A stretch of 64,000 bases of DNA from Lachnospiraceae bacterium. GTDB lineage: Bacteria; Bacillota; Clostridia; Lachnospirales; Bianqueaceae. The translations under genes and the position numbers were made by a program. Positions 25,912-36,538 of this stretch are shown in pieces. The notes under the pieces are model-generated. The model was not told the origin of the DNA and made no database searches. It saw only the letters and a list, made by a program, of their open reading frames with translations. Each line of letters opens with the position of its first letter. The first letter of the stretch is position 1. The stretch covers positions 124,001 through 188,000 of the forward strand of contig JAAWDX010000007.1 in assembly GCA_022794035.1 (NCBI GenBank), read 5' to 3'.

Positions 25912-27576
25912 CTACTGCCGGTAAATTCCGCCGCCAATAAATTCTCGGATGATGGACATCTCCGGCACTACCTCAGAGCTCACGCTCAGAAAATAATCCA
26001 AAAACTTAATCAGGCGCCTTGCCTCTTTGTACTCAGGCTCCTCTTTCTGAATTTTAAACAAAAGCGGCTCCGCATAGGTTTTGAGCACGGCCAGCTCATA
26101 GATATGCGCCGAATTAAAAATCTCATCTGCTGCCTCCTGAAACGGAAAAATATTTCTTTCTTCTCCATTTCTCACCGATGGCCATCTGCGGATCGTATCC
26201 GCTGCCGATGTAGCCCGGTGCTGATAATCCCTGACCATTCTTCGCAGCAGCCGCCCGTCTGTTGTCGGGATACGATTATGATCATCAATATTGAGCATGG
26301 TAATCGCACTAATATAAATCTTAAACTTCTGCGCCTTAGGAATCTCCTTGCTGACCTCCTCGTTCAGGCAGTGTATTCCCTCCACAATCAGTACATCGGC
26401 ATCTCCCAGCTTTAAGATATCGCCTCGAAATTCCCGCTTGCCTGTTTTAAAATTATATACTGGCAGCTCCACTGACCGCCCCTCCAGCAGCTGCTGCATA
26501 TGCACATTGAAAAGTGCTGTATCCACAGCCTCCAGCGCCTCAAAATCCTGCAGGCCATCCTCTCCGAACGGCACCTCATCGCGGTTAATAAAATAATTAT
26601 CCATCGAAATCAGATGCGGCCGCATGCCTTCGGCCCGCAGCTGGATGCCCAGCTTCTGTGCAAACGTAGTTTTGCCCGACGATGAAGGACCGGCCACTAA
26701 AACAAGCTTAACCGTCTGTTTGCCCGCTATGCGGGAAGCCATTTCCGCAATCTGCTTTGCATGCAGGGCTTCCGAGATTTGGACCAGATTTTCAATCTCT
26801 CCTGAGGCAATGCATTCATTCAGCGCGCCTACATTCTCTACCTGCAGGATGCGGCTCCAGCGCTTGGACTGCTGGAAGACACCGAAAAGCTTTGGCTGCG
26901 GCGTAAAGCTGCGCAGGCTGTACGGGGCTGTACGCTGCGGTGTGATCAGCATCACGCCCTCTTCATAGGGAATCAGATTGAACCACTGCAGCGCTCCGGC
27001 AGACGGCAGCATGCCGCCGTAAAAATAGTCCTTTTCCGAGCATAGGCTATATAAATTGATATTGGAGCTGGCGCGATAATGAAGCAGCTGCTTTTTGTCC
27101 TGTCGGTTTTTTTCGGCAAATACATTCATTGCATCATCCATCGTGTAGGTCTGCTTATGAATTGGCTCATTCTGTCTGACCAGCTGCCGCATCTTCGCTA
27201 AAATGGCGCCGATCTGGCGCTCACTGAGCAGATAGGTCTCCTGCGCCTGCCGCACTTCGATATAGAGATTGCCGCCCAGCGAATGTAGCACGACGGCTCT
27301 TTTATCGCGTCCCAGGACCTGCTGCGCACTGGTAATGAAAAGATAAAGCAGCGTCCTTACATAGATGCGGTATCCTTCTATATCGCTTAATGTAATCCAT
27401 TTTCCTGTGCAGTCGCGCTTTACGGATTCACTGAGCTCATATAGCTGGTGCCCGCTTTCTACGCACATGATGGGCGCCTCTGCCGGCCCGCGCTCGCGCT
27501 CTGCTGCGATCTGCTGCCAGCTAATGCCCGAAGGATATAGCCTTGCCGGCTCGCCGGCCATCTGTATCTGTATCAT
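25912..27576 (-). CDS. Uridine-kinase-like nucleoside kinase with an N-terminal extension
   Basis: The protein has 554 residues. The C-terminal half is a P-loop kinase of the phosphoribulokinase/uridine kinase type: Walker A GPSSSGKTT near 288, SMDNYFINRDEVP, YNFKTGKREF, VIVEGIHCLNEE-like block and RRMVRDYQHR. The first 270 residues resemble the region shared with TGS/threonyl-tRNA synthetase-like editing domains in clostridial nucleoside kinases. It probably phosphorylates uridine or cytidine, but the substrate is not shown. AAGGAGGG precedes the ATG. It lies between nif3 and helD. Confidence 0.87.
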   Translation of the reverse strand: MIQIQMAGEPARLYPSGISWQQIAAERERGPAEAPIMCVESGHQLYELSESVKRDCTGKWITLSDIEGYRIYVRTLLYLFITSAQQVLGRDKRAVVLHSLGGNLYIEVRQAQETYLLSERQIGAILAKMRQLVRQNEPIHKQTYTMDDAMNVFAEKNRQDKKQLLHYRASSNINLYSLCSEKDYFYGGMLPSAGALQWFNLIPYEEGVMLITPQRTAPYSLRSFTPQPKLFGVFQQSKRWSRILQVENVGALNECIASGEIENLVQISEALHAKQIAEMASRIAGKQTVKLVLVAGPSSSGKTTFAQKLGIQLRAEGMRPHLISMDNYFINRDEVPFGEDGLQDFEALEAVDTALFNVHMQQLLEGRSVELPVYNFKTGKREFRGDILKLGDADVLIVEGIHCLNEEVSKEIPKAQKFKIYISAITMLNIDDHNRIPTTDGRLLRRMVRDYQHRATSAADTIRRWPSVRNGEERNIFPFQEAADEIFNSAHIYELAVLKTYAEPLLFKIQKEEPEYKEARRLIKFLDYFLSVSSEVVPEMSIIREFIGGGIYRQ

Positions 27577-27585
27577 ATGCCCTCC

Positions 27586-28377
27586 TTATCGAATCCAATC
27601 TATCGCTGGCTCCTCCGCTGCATAGATGCGAAGGGCACGTCCTGTCTCCTGCGCCCATTGCTGCAAAGTCTGTACCGTCCACTTGACAGATAGGCGGTCT
27701 GTGCCAAAATGCGAGGCATCTATCAGGGCTAATCCTTTAGCCTTTGCCTCCTCTGCCTCATGATAGCCAATATCTCCTGTAATCAGTACATCCGCTGCCT
27801 CCTCGAGCGCTAACGACATAAAATCCATCCCGCTGCCGGTGCAGAGCGCTACGCGGCTCACCTCCTGCTGCGCCTCACCGATTAGGCGCAAATACGGAAG
27901 GAAAAACTGCTCCTTGACCAGCTTTCCCAAAGCCTCCAGAGAGAGCGGAGCCGGCAGCTGCCCAAGCCTCAGGCAGGCCTGCTCGCCCGGCCTTGCAACA
28001 GCTCTGACCTTTTCAAGCCCCAGAAGGGCCGCCGCATAATCGTTATTGCCTCCAGGAGCTGTGTCCAGATTCGTATGCGCGCTATACAGCGCAATCCCAT
28101 GCTCGGCTAGTGTCAAAAGCCTCCGTCCTGTTCTATCTTCATCTGTTACTCTTTTAATCGGATGAAAAATCAGCGGATGATGCGTGATCAAACAATCCGC
28201 CTGCTGCTGCAGAGCCTGCTGCACGACCGCTTCGCTGGCATCTACGGCCACCATAACCGTTTCAATACTTTTATCCAGACGCCCTAGCAAAAGGCCTGGA
28301 TTATCATAGCTTTCTGCATAGGATAGCGGCGCCCACTGCTCCATAAATTCAACAAGATCCCTCACTTTGCTTTTCAT
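27586..28377 (-). CDS. Nif3-like dinuclear metal centre protein (YqfO family)
   Basis: The protein has 263 residues, the short form without the PII-like insert seen in Bacillus YqfO. It shows the family's DNPGLLLG, LITHHPLIFHPIK, YSAHTNLDTAPGG and HFGTDRL blocks, containing the metal-ligand His and Asp residues. The biological role is unsettled, with GTP cyclohydrolase-type or metal-handling functions proposed. Its start overlaps the trmK 3' end by 29 nt, the usual clostridial pairing. Confidence 0.93.
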   Translation of the reverse strand: MKSKVRDLVEFMEQWAPLSYAESYDNPGLLLGRLDKSIETVMVAVDASEAVVQQALQQQADCLITHHPLIFHPIKRVTDEDRTGRRLLTLAEHGIALYSAHTNLDTAPGGNNDYAAALLGLEKVRAVARPGEQACLRLGQLPAPLSLEALGKLVKEQFFLPYLRLIGEAQQEVSRVALCTGSGMDFMSLALEEAADVLITGDIGYHEAEEAKAKGLALIDASHFGTDRLSVKWTVQTLQQWAQETGRALRIYAAEEPAIDWIR

Positions 28378-29080
28378 ACTCTCTCGCCTCTTGTATTTCC
28401 TGCATCCGCATTCTCAGCTCCTGCTGCCGCCGGCCTGCGCTGTCACTGCCGGCTTCTGCCTCTTGAAGAAGTCGCGCTAAAATCTTACGCATTTTTTCTT
28501 CTTCCTGCTGCAGGTAATCTTTAAAAATCACTGTCGGTTTATGAGCAAGTGCCTGCCCATACCGATACTGCCACCGCTTTTCAAATCGCTGGCATCCTTG
28601 GCTGCACACAAAAATCCAGTAATATTTATCCCTGTCCAGCACCAGCCGCTCCGTTTCAATCTGAAAGGAAAGGCTATGTAATGTATATCTGACAGCGTCC
28701 CAATCGGACTGCGGCTGCAGAATAAGCTGCTGCATCTCTTTTAATATATTCTTAGGACGCGCATTTTCTGCCTTCAAAATTTCGCAGATCAATAAACCGC
28801 CCATGCCGGCTATGATGGCCGCATCCACTTCCCCTGGCTCAATCTGTGCAAATCCATTCGACAGGCGCGTTTCAATGCGCCCCTGTAAATCTGCTGCCTG
28901 TATATGCTGCTTTGCCCGCTGCAGCGGCCCGCTGCGCACATCGCAGGCTAATGCCCGTTTACAGATGCCTCTTTGGATGAGCTCGATCGGCAGATAGGCA
29001 TGATCGGTTCCGATGTCCGCTATGGCCTTACTTTGCCGCATACACGCGGCTATTTCCTCTAATCGAACGGATAAACTCAT
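28349..29080 (-). CDS. trmK: tRNA (adenine(22)-N1)-methyltransferase
   Basis: The protein has 243 residues. A class I methyltransferase fold shows ADIGTDHAYLPI at the SAM site, CDVRSGPLQRA, and AGMGGLLICEIL. TrmK methylates A22 of tRNAs with SAM. The C-terminal third is charged and probably coiled, as in Bacillus TrmK. Its ATG follows the rpoD stop with no gap (TAAATG), and it overlaps nif3; these three genes are a common Firmicute string. Confidence 0.94.
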   Translation of the reverse strand: MSLSVRLEEIAACMRQSKAIADIGTDHAYLPIELIQRGICKRALACDVRSGPLQRAKQHIQAADLQGRIETRLSNGFAQIEPGEVDAAIIAGMGGLLICEILKAENARPKNILKEMQQLILQPQSDWDAVRYTLHSLSFQIETERLVLDRDKYYWIFVCSQGCQRFEKRWQYRYGQALAHKPTVIFKDYLQQEEEKMRKILARLLQEAEAGSDSAGRRQQELRMRMQEIQEAREYEKQSEGSC

Positions 29081-30154
29081 TTACTCCAAAAAGTCCTTTA
29101 ATTTTTTGCTCCGGCTTGGGTGACGGAGCTTTCTTAATGCCTTTGCTTCGATTTGACGAATCCTTTCTCTGGTCACGCCAAACCGCGAACCTACCTCTTC
29201 GAGCGTGCGCGCCCGACCGTCATCCAGTCCGAACCGCAGGCGCAGCACCTTCTGCTCCCGCTCCGTGAGCGTGCCAAGCACCTCCAGCAGCTGTTCCTTC
29301 AGCAGCGTGAAGGCGGCGGCATCGGCCGGAATCATCATCTCGGTATCCGGAATGAAGTCCCCCAAATGGCTGTCTTCCTCTTCTCCAATCGGCGTCTCCA
29401 GCGAGACTGGCTCCTGCGCAATTTTCAGAATTTCGCGCACCTTTGCTACCGGCATATCCAGCTCTTCGGCGATTTCCTCCGGCGAGGGGTCTCTGCCAAG
29501 CTCCTGCAGCAGTGAACGAGAAACCCGAATCAATTTATTGATCGTCTCCACCATGTGCACCGGAATCCGGATCGTACGCGCCTGATCCGCAATCGCACGG
29601 GTGATGGCCTGACGGATCCACCATGTCGCATAGGTACTAAACTTATATCCCTTACGGTAGTCAAATTTCTCTACCGCCTTGATCAGTCCTAGATTTCCTT
29701 CCTGAATCAGATCCAAAAACAGCATGCCGCGGCCCACATAGCGTTTGGCAATACTCACCACCAGACGCAGATTCGCCTCTGCCAGCCGTTTTTTAGCTTC
29801 CTCATCTCCATTTTCCATTCTTTTGGCCAGCTCGATCTCCTCGTCAGCTGACAAGAGCGGAACCTTTCCGATTTCTTTTAAATACATTCTGACCGGATCG
29901 TCAATGCGGATTCCCTCCGGAAGCGTTAAATCAATCTCTTCTTCCTCCGGCGCCTCCTCAATGAATCCAATCACATCGATACTGTGCCCTTCCAGAAAAT
30001 CATATACCTTTTCAATTCCTTCCGGCGTTAGATTCATATCCTGAAACGCTTCCACGATCTCATTTTGCTCCAGAACATTTTTCTTTTTCTTCGCGGTTTC
30101 CACGAGCATCTTTAGTTTTTCGCGAAATTTAACCTGTGTATCACTCGGCTGCAT
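29081..30154 (-). CDS. rpoD: Primary RNA polymerase sigma factor (sigma-A)
   Basis: The protein has 357 residues. It has a shortened region 1.1, region 1.2 ([12 protein letters not shown]), region 2 with the -10 recognition segment ([33 protein letters not shown]), region 3, and region 4 with an HTH for the -35 box ([22 protein letters not shown]). The length is typical of clostridial SigA. The ATG at 30154 has AAAGGATG upstream; an ATG seven codons earlier lacks a site. It follows dnaG by 28 bp in the classic dnaG-rpoD pair. Confidence 0.97.
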   Translation of the reverse strand: MQPSDTQVKFREKLKMLVETAKKKKNVLEQNEIVEAFQDMNLTPEGIEKVYDFLEGHSIDVIGFIEEAPEEEEIDLTLPEGIRIDDPVRMYLKEIGKVPLLSADEEIELAKRMENGDEEAKKRLAEANLRLVVSIAKRYVGRGMLFLDLIQEGNLGLIKAVEKFDYRKGYKFSTYATWWIRQAITRAIADQARTIRIPVHMVETINKLIRVSRSLLQELGRDPSPEEIAEELDMPVAKVREILKIAQEPVSLETPIGEEEDSHLGDFIPDTEMMIPADAAAFTLLKEQLLEVLGTLTEREQKVLRLRFGLDDGRARTLEEVGSRFGVTRERIRQIEAKALRKLRHPSRSKKLKDFLE

Positions 30155-30182
30155 AATAACATCCTTTCTTCTCATTTCTGTT

Positions 30183-31988
30183 TTATGAATGAGTCATGGG
30201 TATCGTAATTTTTAAATCTTGCAGAGCCTTTTTCTGATTGATCGCCGCCTGCAGTGCGGCCAGATCGTCACCTCTTCGGATTGTCTCCTCCATCCGCTCA
30301 AGCTTAAGCGAACGCACGGTCTCTGTTAAAAACTTTTCAAGTGCCAGCCTGTCCTCCGGCAGCTTAAACGAGGCCAGCGCTGAAACCTTTTCCTGTTCTG
30401 CAACGCTGTCAAAGCAGCTGATCACATCCGCCAGCTGCGGCGTCTTTTTCTGCCTAAGCTGGTCAAAAACATAGTCTGCCACTGCAGCATAAAATTCATC
30501 CTCCCCGGGCTTTTCTTTTTCCTCTTTTTGAACCAATTGAAAATCCGCGGATTCTACGTATGGCACCAGCGACGGATATAAATCCGGTCTTTGGATCAAA
30601 GCCGCCAGCAGCTGACGTTTTGCACTTCCTTCTTTGAAGGCTTCACCGCCTCCTTCTCTGCGCAACCGCCCTACATTGCTGCGATGCTCCAGAAGTCCGT
30701 CACTGCGCCGCAGCTCCTCCACCTCCGCTTTCAGGCTTCCTTCCGAAACCTGCATTTTACCGGCCACGTCCCGGATATGAAGCTCACGCTCCATATCGCT
30801 TTGAATCTGTGCCAGTCGTTTCGCCATATCATGAAGCGTCTGCACCTTTCCTTCCACGGTATCATGATCATGCTCCTTCATCAGCACCATCATTTCAAAG
30901 TCGACCGGATCCAGCGCCTCTTGAATTACCTTTTCAAAGGCCTGCGCGCCGCTTACTTTAATAAACTCATCCGGATCCTTAGAGCCGGGAACATGAATCA
31001 CTTTTACTTTAAGACCCGCCTCTTCTAAAATCGGAATCGCTCTGCGCGCTGCGTTCGTACCGGCGCCATCGCTGTCATAGCACAGCACCACCTGATCAGA
31101 ATAGCGCTTAATCAGCAGGCTTTGCTCCTTTGTCAGCGCCGTCCCCAAACTCGCGACTGCATTATCAAATCCAGCCTGATGCAGGGAAAGTACATCCATA
31201 TATCCTTCCACCATCATAATAAAATTGCGCCGGCTCTTTTTTGCCAGAGACATCCCGTAAAGATTTCTTCGTTTATTAAAAATTTCACTTTCCGGCGAAT
31301 TCAAATATTTTGGCTCTCCCTGCCCCATAACTCGACCACCGAAAGCAATGGTCCGGCCGGCGGCATCGAAAATAGGGAACATCAGCCGGTTAAAAAACCG
31401 GTCATATACACGCCCTTCCTTCCCCGACAGTAAACCGGCTCCCAGCAGCTCGTCCTCCGTATATCCCTTTTTCTTCAGATAGGAAGCGAGCCCCTCCCGG
31501 CTTACCGGCGCATAGCCAAGTCCAAAACGCCTCCTGAATTCTTCTGTTACCTGCCGGCTCTCTAAATAGCGAAGCGCTGCCTCGCCCGGCGGTGTCCGTG
31601 TGAGCTGATAATAATAGAACCTTGCCGCTTCCTTAGCAGCCTCCATCATTCGCTCCCGCCTCAAATATCTTTGCTTTTCCTTAGGGGACAGTTCTGCCTC
31701 CGGCAGCGCAATATGCGCCCGCTCTGCCAGATGCTGCACCGCCTCTACAAAGGTCATATTTTCCATCTGCATGAGAAATGTAAAAACATTGCCCCCGGCG
31801 CCGCAGCCAAAGCAATGAAAGAACTGCTCCCTTTCATTGACAGAAAAAGACGGCGTTTTTTCACCATGGAAAGGACAAAGGCCAAAATGATTATTTCCTT
31901 TTTTGGTCAGCGTCATATACTCAGAAATCACACTGACAATATCATTGCTTTCTCGAATCTCTCGAATCAGATCATCCGGATAATACAC
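30183..31988 (-). CDS. dnaG: DNA primase
   Basis: The protein has 601 residues. An N-terminal CHC2 zinc finger uses C38, H41, C59 and C62. The TOPRIM core has [16 protein letters not shown] and [17 protein letters not shown] DnaB-binding C-terminal helical domain follows. It primes lagging-strand synthesis. Translation starts at a GTG (31988) with AAGGAGGGG 6-7 nt upstream. It is followed by rpoD. Confidence 0.96.
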   Translation of the reverse strand: MYYPDDLIREIRESNDIVSVISEYMTLTKKGNNHFGLCPFHGEKTPSFSVNEREQFFHCFGCGAGGNVFTFLMQMENMTFVEAVQHLAERAHIALPEAELSPKEKQRYLRRERMMEAAKEAARFYYYQLTRTPPGEAALRYLESRQVTEEFRRRFGLGYAPVSREGLASYLKKKGYTEDELLGAGLLSGKEGRVYDRFFNRLMFPIFDAAGRTIAFGGRVMGQGEPKYLNSPESEIFNKRRNLYGMSLAKKSRRNFIMMVEGYMDVLSLHQAGFDNAVASLGTALTKEQSLLIKRYSDQVVLCYDSDGAGTNAARRAIPILEEAGLKVKVIHVPGSKDPDEFIKVSGAQAFEKVIQEALDPVDFEMMVLMKEHDHDTVEGKVQTLHDMAKRLAQIQSDMERELHIRDVAGKMQVSEGSLKAEVEELRRSDGLLEHRSNVGRLRREGGGEAFKEGSAKRQLLAALIQRPDLYPSLVPYVESADFQLVQKEEKEKPGEDEFYAAVADYVFDQLRQKKTPQLADVISCFDSVAEQEKVSALASFKLPEDRLALEKFLTETVRSLKLERMEETIRRGDDLAALQAAINQKKALQDLKITIPMTHS

Positions 31989-32064
31989 GCTGCCCCTCCT
32001 TTTTTCAAGTCTTTATATATAATTCGACAAAGGAGGCCGATTTCCTTTTTTCTCTTCTTAAATT

Positions 32065-32084
32065 TTTGTAAAAACTTTTACAAA
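32065..32084. promoter_or_regulatory. AT-rich dyad between dgt and dnaG
   Basis: TTTGTAAAA and TTTTACAAA form perfect 9-bp arms around a 2-nt centre, in a 125-bp gap between dgt and dnaG. There is no strong T-run specific to one strand. It could be a protein-binding site for control of dnaG-rpoD or a weak hairpin. I found only a weak -10-like TATATA further downstream. Confidence 0.4.
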
Positions 32085-32113
32085 TTTGTTTTTTACCGCA
32101 AAAAAGGGATGGC

Positions 32114-33124
32114 TTACAGCACATCCCATCTCTTTGGCATAAACATCTCCTGATACACCCGCATCGCATAATTATCAGACATCGACGATATATAGTCGCA
32201 GATCAGCACCTCCAGCTCTTCCTCTCCTGCCTTGAGCTTCATCTGGGCCGCAATTGGCAGCCATGAAGGCTCTGCCTTCATCCTAATATACAGGCTTTCA
32301 ATCAGTTTTTCCGCCTTTCTCTCCTCTTTTTTAGCCTCTGAGCCAATATGGTACACCGTCTGAAACATCGCCGCTCTCAGCTCCATCATGGCCTGCTCCA
32401 TTTCCGCGGACATCATCGTCTCCTCCTGCCTCAGGCTGGTCTCGATCACATTGTGAATCATCCGGTCGATCCGCTTAGGAAAGCTATGCCCCAGCACTTT
32501 AAGCGGCTCTGCCGGCAGATCCCCCTCCTCGATCACATGCCCCCGCAGCGCATCGTCAATATCATGATTGATATAAGCAATTTTATCCGACAGGCGCACC
32601 ACCTTTCCTTCCTCCGTGGCAGGGTGCCGGCTCATCGAATGATTCGCAATGCCGTTGCGCACCTCCCAGGTCAGATTCAGCCCCGTCCCGTTTTCCAGCT
32701 TTTCCACAATCCGCACGCCCTGCTCATCATGAGAAAATCCTCTTCCTGACAGGCGGTCTAGCACCCTTTCACCTGCATGGCCAAACGGCGTATGCCCTAA
32801 GTCATGCCCCAAAGCAATCGCTTCGATCAAATCCTCATTCAGGCGCAGCGCTCGGCCAATGCTCCTGGCAATCTGCGCTACCTCCAGCGTGTGCGTCAGC
32901 CGCGTCCTGTAATGATCTCCCTCCGGCGCAATAAATACCTGCGTTTTATGCTTCATCCGCCGAAAGGATTTGCAGTGCAGAATCCGGTCCCGGTCCCTCT
33001 GATAACAGGTCCGCAGGTCACAGGGCGTATCCGGGAAATCCCGTCCGCGGCTATGGATACTCCATGATCTTGGATTTGGCAGTAAAATCTTTTCCCGCTC
33101 CTCCTGCTGCTCTCTGATATTCAT
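32114..33124 (-). CDS. dgt: Deoxyguanosinetriphosphate triphosphohydrolase-like HD-domain protein
   Basis: The protein has 336 residues. The HD motif is complete: RTRLTHTLEV, then ALGHDLGHTPFGHAGE and NHSMSRH, with a metal-binding Asp later (SDKIAYINHDIDD). Dgt-type enzymes remove triphosphate from dNTPs and control their pools. The length matches the shorter Dgt clade of Gram-positive bacteria. AGGAGGGAG precedes the ATG. It sits 19 bp after addB and upstream of dnaG. Confidence 0.93.
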   Translation of the reverse strand: MNIREQQEEREKILLPNPRSWSIHSRGRDFPDTPCDLRTCYQRDRDRILHCKSFRRMKHKTQVFIAPEGDHYRTRLTHTLEVAQIARSIGRALRLNEDLIEAIALGHDLGHTPFGHAGERVLDRLSGRGFSHDEQGVRIVEKLENGTGLNLTWEVRNGIANHSMSRHPATEEGKVVRLSDKIAYINHDIDDALRGHVIEEGDLPAEPLKVLGHSFPKRIDRMIHNVIETSLRQEETMMSAEMEQAMMELRAAMFQTVYHIGSEAKKEERKAEKLIESLYIRMKAEPSWLPIAAQMKLKAGEEELEVLICDYISSMSDNYAMRVYQEMFMPKRWDVL

Positions 33125-33143
33125 GTCAGCTCTCCCTCCTGCT

Positions 33144-36100
33144 CTATTTTTCTTGCTCTTCCTTTGCCAGTCGCTCCCAAAACTCCTCGGCGCTCAGCTT
33201 CTGCGCCCTGCGCGTCTCATACCCCGGCAGGCGCTCATCAAACGGGCAGGCCCTGCGGTACTCACAGAAGGAGCAAGCCGTTTTCTGCCCAAGCTGCACC
33301 GGTTCCTGCGCGATTTTGCCCGTGCTCATATCCTGCGCAAGCTCTCGCACCTTGCGATGGGTAAATTTCTTAATCTGCTCAAACTGTGCAGCGCTCGCCG
33401 TCTGGTTCCGCTTATGAAATGCACCGCTCTTAGTCAGCTCCGCCCTCACAACCAGCGGATCCTCCTCCAGTCCATGGTCCATATGCCCAATAACCTGCGG
33501 ATCATCTAAAAAGAGCCCGTCCAGCCGGCTGTTTTTCAGCACCAGCCTCTTCAGCTCCGCCTCTGCGCCGCCCTCGCTCTTTGGCATATTCGAAATCAAA
33601 TGAAAATAGAAAAATCCGGCCGGCTTAGCCTTATACGCTGCCTGCCCCGCTTCCAGATATACCGGAAGCTGCAGCTGCAGGCCCGCATATAGCTGCTCCG
33701 GATCATACGCCGTCTGTCCGGATTTGTAATCAATAATTCTCACATAGCGCTGATCCTGATCCTGCCACAGATCAATCCGATCGATCTTTCCCTGCAGGCG
33801 CACAGACCTTCCATCCTCCAGTGGAACCTCCACCGCAGCGCCGGAAAATTCCTCCGCGCGCCCCGCGCCAAAGCGCCATTCAAAAGCCGCCGGCGTAAAA
33901 TCCCCCAGCGCCGTCTGCTCGCTCAGGATCTGAACCGCCCTCGCCACTGTTTTGGTCAGCTTTTTCCAGTAATACCGATACCGCCCCGTCGTCTGATAAA
34001 CCGGGTATTCCTCCTGCTTCAGCTGCGCCAGCTGCTCCGCCAGCTGCTCCGCCTCCCGCTCCTGCAGCGCCTGCAACAGATATTCCCCTGCCTCCTGCAA
34101 AATATCATGCAGCACATTGCCATCCTCCAGGCTCCTCACCTGCGGCACCTCACGCTCCTTCAGATACAGCCCGTACCGCAGATAATAAGAAAACGGACAT
34201 CTGGCATACTGCTCCAGCTGCGTAATACTCAAAAGCCGCTGCGCCGGATCCATCAGCCTCCTCGCTACCCCCGCCGAAAGCAGGCGCTTCTCTTGACGCG
34301 CCATGCGCCCTGCCTCCATCAGATACAGCTGCCTTTCATATCCATGTGCCATCAGCCACTTGCCGGCAGCGCCGGAAAAAGGAGACGGCTCCTCATACAA
34401 AAAGGGCAGCGGCCGCGAGACCTTCTTTCTCTTCTCCCCCTCCGCATGACTGCCTGCCAGCCGGACCAGCCGCTTCCATATCGCAGAGCGCCCAAACGCC
34501 TTGCCGTCGCTGCTGCCGTCGCTGCAGAAAAAATACAGCCTTTCCCGCGCCTTTCCTGCTGCGGCATATAAAAGATAATACTGCTCCATCAGGTTTTCTT
34601 TTTCGCCCTGTGCAATTTCAAGCTCTGCGCCCGCCTGTAGCCGTTCCTTCTGCGTCAAAAGGCTCTGGGTGCCTCCTATCTTAGGAAAGCTTCCCTCCTG
34701 CAGTCCAATAAAAAACACGGCCCGATATCCTGTAAGCTTAGAACGGCCGATATCCGCAATCAGCAGCTCATCCATCGACGGCGGCAGCTGCCCCATCTTG
34801 GACTGCGAAAGCCCCACATCCAAAATGGCTGCATACTCCCGGATATCCATCTCTACAGATCCCATCGCCTCGCATAGCCGCTCCTGCAGCGTTTCGATCA
34901 GCTCAAACATCCTTCCGTATTCCATCGCCTTTAAGAGCTGCCCGGCCTGTTCCAGGCGCTCTGCCTGTTCTGCCAGCTTTTCTTCTATATGCTGGGCTCT
35001 GGCAAGCGCCTGATAGGCTTTCGTAAATTCTGCCGCGCTGTGCCTGCCGCTTGTACTTTTTACAAATTGCTCCAACTGATCCGCCAATTGGCAATAGGGC
35101 GTTTTCCACAAGGCCGCTTCTTCTTCGGTTAAGCCCTGCTTCTCCTGCATCCTAAGCGCCTCAAAAATCCGCTGCGCCCCCCGCCAATTTTCCTTAAGCG
35201 CCTGATTTTCAAGGATATCCAGCTCCTCCCGCGCAATCTCCGTCAGCCCCGTTTTCAGCAGGGCCAGCAGCGCCTCGCCTGAAAAACCGCTTTCCGGCCA
35301 CTCTCCCAGAGCATGCAGCCACTGAACATAGGGGCTGCCGGTAATATCCGCCTTTTCATCAATAAATCCCGGAATCTGATACAGCTCCAGCTGCCGGCGC
35401 AGCGCTGGCGCATAGCGATCGATATCAGCAGCCACAACCGCCATATCCCGGTAAGCATACCCCTTTTCACGCACCAGATACAAAATCTCATGCAATACGC
35501 ACTGCAGCTCCTGCGCCTGATTGGCCGCCGATTGCACGCACACGCGTCTCTCCTCTCCTTCATAGGGCACCGGCACCGTTTTGCAAAGCTCTCTGCTCAC
35601 GTGCTGCAGCTGCTGACTGCGCCTATCCTCCTGCTGCCAGCTGACGCGCAGCGGGATCCGGTACTGCTCACTCATCTGCTGCAGCTTCCAAACCGTCTTC
35701 TGCGTTGTAAAAAAGAATTGCCGCGGCAGCTCCCGCCAGTCCTCTGCCGCCTGCACTGCTTTATAAGCCGCCGGCGTTATCGTAATGGCCACCGTCAGCT
35801 TTTTAGCATATAAGGCCAGTCCGGTTAGAATCCGGTACTGCTGCGGCGTAAAGCCGCTGAAATCATCCACAAACACACAGGCATTTTTAATGAGAGCCGA
35901 CTGCGCAATGCGTCCTGCCAAAAGGTCCAGCACCTCTTCCGAGGCGATGGTCTGCTTTTCTCCGTAGGCTTTAAAATACTTCCATAAAAGCGCAATATCC
36001 TGCAGCTTAGCCGCGAGAATACTTTCCTGCGGCTGCTGCTCGATCAGCTGCTGCAACGCCTCTTCATCCAGCCGGTATTGAAACAGCTCCGTCATCATAA

Positions 36101-36470
36101 GCTTAAGCTGCCCAATAAACCCCTGCTGCCCCACGCTGCTGCCATAGTATACCAGCTCTTTTTGATGATCTCTGGCCAGCTTATACAGCACCATACACTT
36201 GCCCATGTCATCCAAAAGCTTTACCGGAGGCATGCCGGTTTCTGCAAAAATGCGATGCGCCAAGCGGTTGAAACTCAGAATTTCTGTGCCCAGCATGCTG
36301 CGCCCCGGCATTTTTTGAATCAGCTGCTGCTGCACCTTGAGCGTTGTCTGCTCTGGCACGATATAAATCAGCGGACGCTGCGCATCCTCTGCAGCAATCT
36401 GGCTGATCTCCTGCTGCAGCCTCGTCGTTTTTCCGCCTGCGGCGGCTCCTAAAATGAGCTCTAGCGGCAA
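33144..36470 (-). CDS. addB: AddB subunit of the AddAB helicase-nuclease
   Basis: The protein has 1108 residues, near the family's 1150. The N-terminus has Walker A GAAAGGKTT (8-16), inactive-helicase folds follow, and the C-terminal RecB-type nuclease carries the iron-sulfur cysteines, one in YARCPFSYYL and three in CSFCEYRRACPF. AddAB resects double-strand breaks to Chi-like sites. I use the TTG at 36470, because AGGAGG lies 8 nt upstream and the promoter -10 at 36510-36515 excludes the ATG at 36542. The next gene is dgt, so addA is not adjacent here, unlike most clostridia. Confidence 0.92.
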   Translation of the reverse strand: MPLELILGAAAGGKTTRLQQEISQIAAEDAQRPLIYIVPEQTTLKVQQQLIQKMPGRSMLGTEILSFNRLAHRIFAETGMPPVKLLDDMGKCMVLYKLARDHQKELVYYGSSVGQQGFIGQLKLMMTELFQYRLDEEALQQLIEQQPQESILAAKLQDIALLWKYFKAYGEKQTIASEEVLDLLAGRIAQSALIKNACVFVDDFSGFTPQQYRILTGLALYAKKLTVAITITPAAYKAVQAAEDWRELPRQFFFTTQKTVWKLQQMSEQYRIPLRVSWQQEDRRSQQLQHVSRELCKTVPVPYEGEERRVCVQSAANQAQELQCVLHEILYLVREKGYAYRDMAVVAADIDRYAPALRRQLELYQIPGFIDEKADITGSPYVQWLHALGEWPESGFSGEALLALLKTGLTEIAREELDILENQALKENWRGAQRIFEALRMQEKQGLTEEEAALWKTPYCQLADQLEQFVKSTSGRHSAAEFTKAYQALARAQHIEEKLAEQAERLEQAGQLLKAMEYGRMFELIETLQERLCEAMGSVEMDIREYAAILDVGLSQSKMGQLPPSMDELLIADIGRSKLTGYRAVFFIGLQEGSFPKIGGTQSLLTQKERLQAGAELEIAQGEKENLMEQYYLLYAAAGKARERLYFFCSDGSSDGKAFGRSAIWKRLVRLAGSHAEGEKRKKVSRPLPFLYEEPSPFSGAAGKWLMAHGYERQLYLMEAGRMARQEKRLLSAGVARRLMDPAQRLLSITQLEQYARCPFSYYLRYGLYLKEREVPQVRSLEDGNVLHDILQEAGEYLLQALQEREAEQLAEQLAQLKQEEYPVYQTTGRYRYYWKKLTKTVARAVQILSEQTALGDFTPAAFEWRFGAGRAEEFSGAAVEVPLEDGRSVRLQGKIDRIDLWQDQDQRYVRIIDYKSGQTAYDPEQLYAGLQLQLPVYLEAGQAAYKAKPAGFFYFHLISNMPKSEGGAEAELKRLVLKNSRLDGLFLDDPQVIGHMDHGLEEDPLVVRAELTKSGAFHKRNQTASAAQFEQIKKFTHRKVRELAQDMSTGKIAQEPVQLGQKTACSFCEYRRACPFDERLPGYETRRAQKLSAEEFWERLAKEEQEK

Positions 36471-36509
36471 TCCGGCCCCTCCTCTCGTTTTATCTGCATT
36501 GTAATGAGA

Positions 36510-36538
36510 ATTATAAACGTTTTTAAGACGCTTGGCAA
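36510..36538 (-). promoter_or_regulatory. Sigma-A promoter of addB
   Basis: On the minus strand TTGCCA (36538-36533), a 17-bp spacer and TATAAT (36515-36510) are present. The transcription start is expected near 36503, about 30 bp before the TTG start codon of addB. This placement rules out the upstream in-frame ATG at 36542. Confidence 0.75.
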
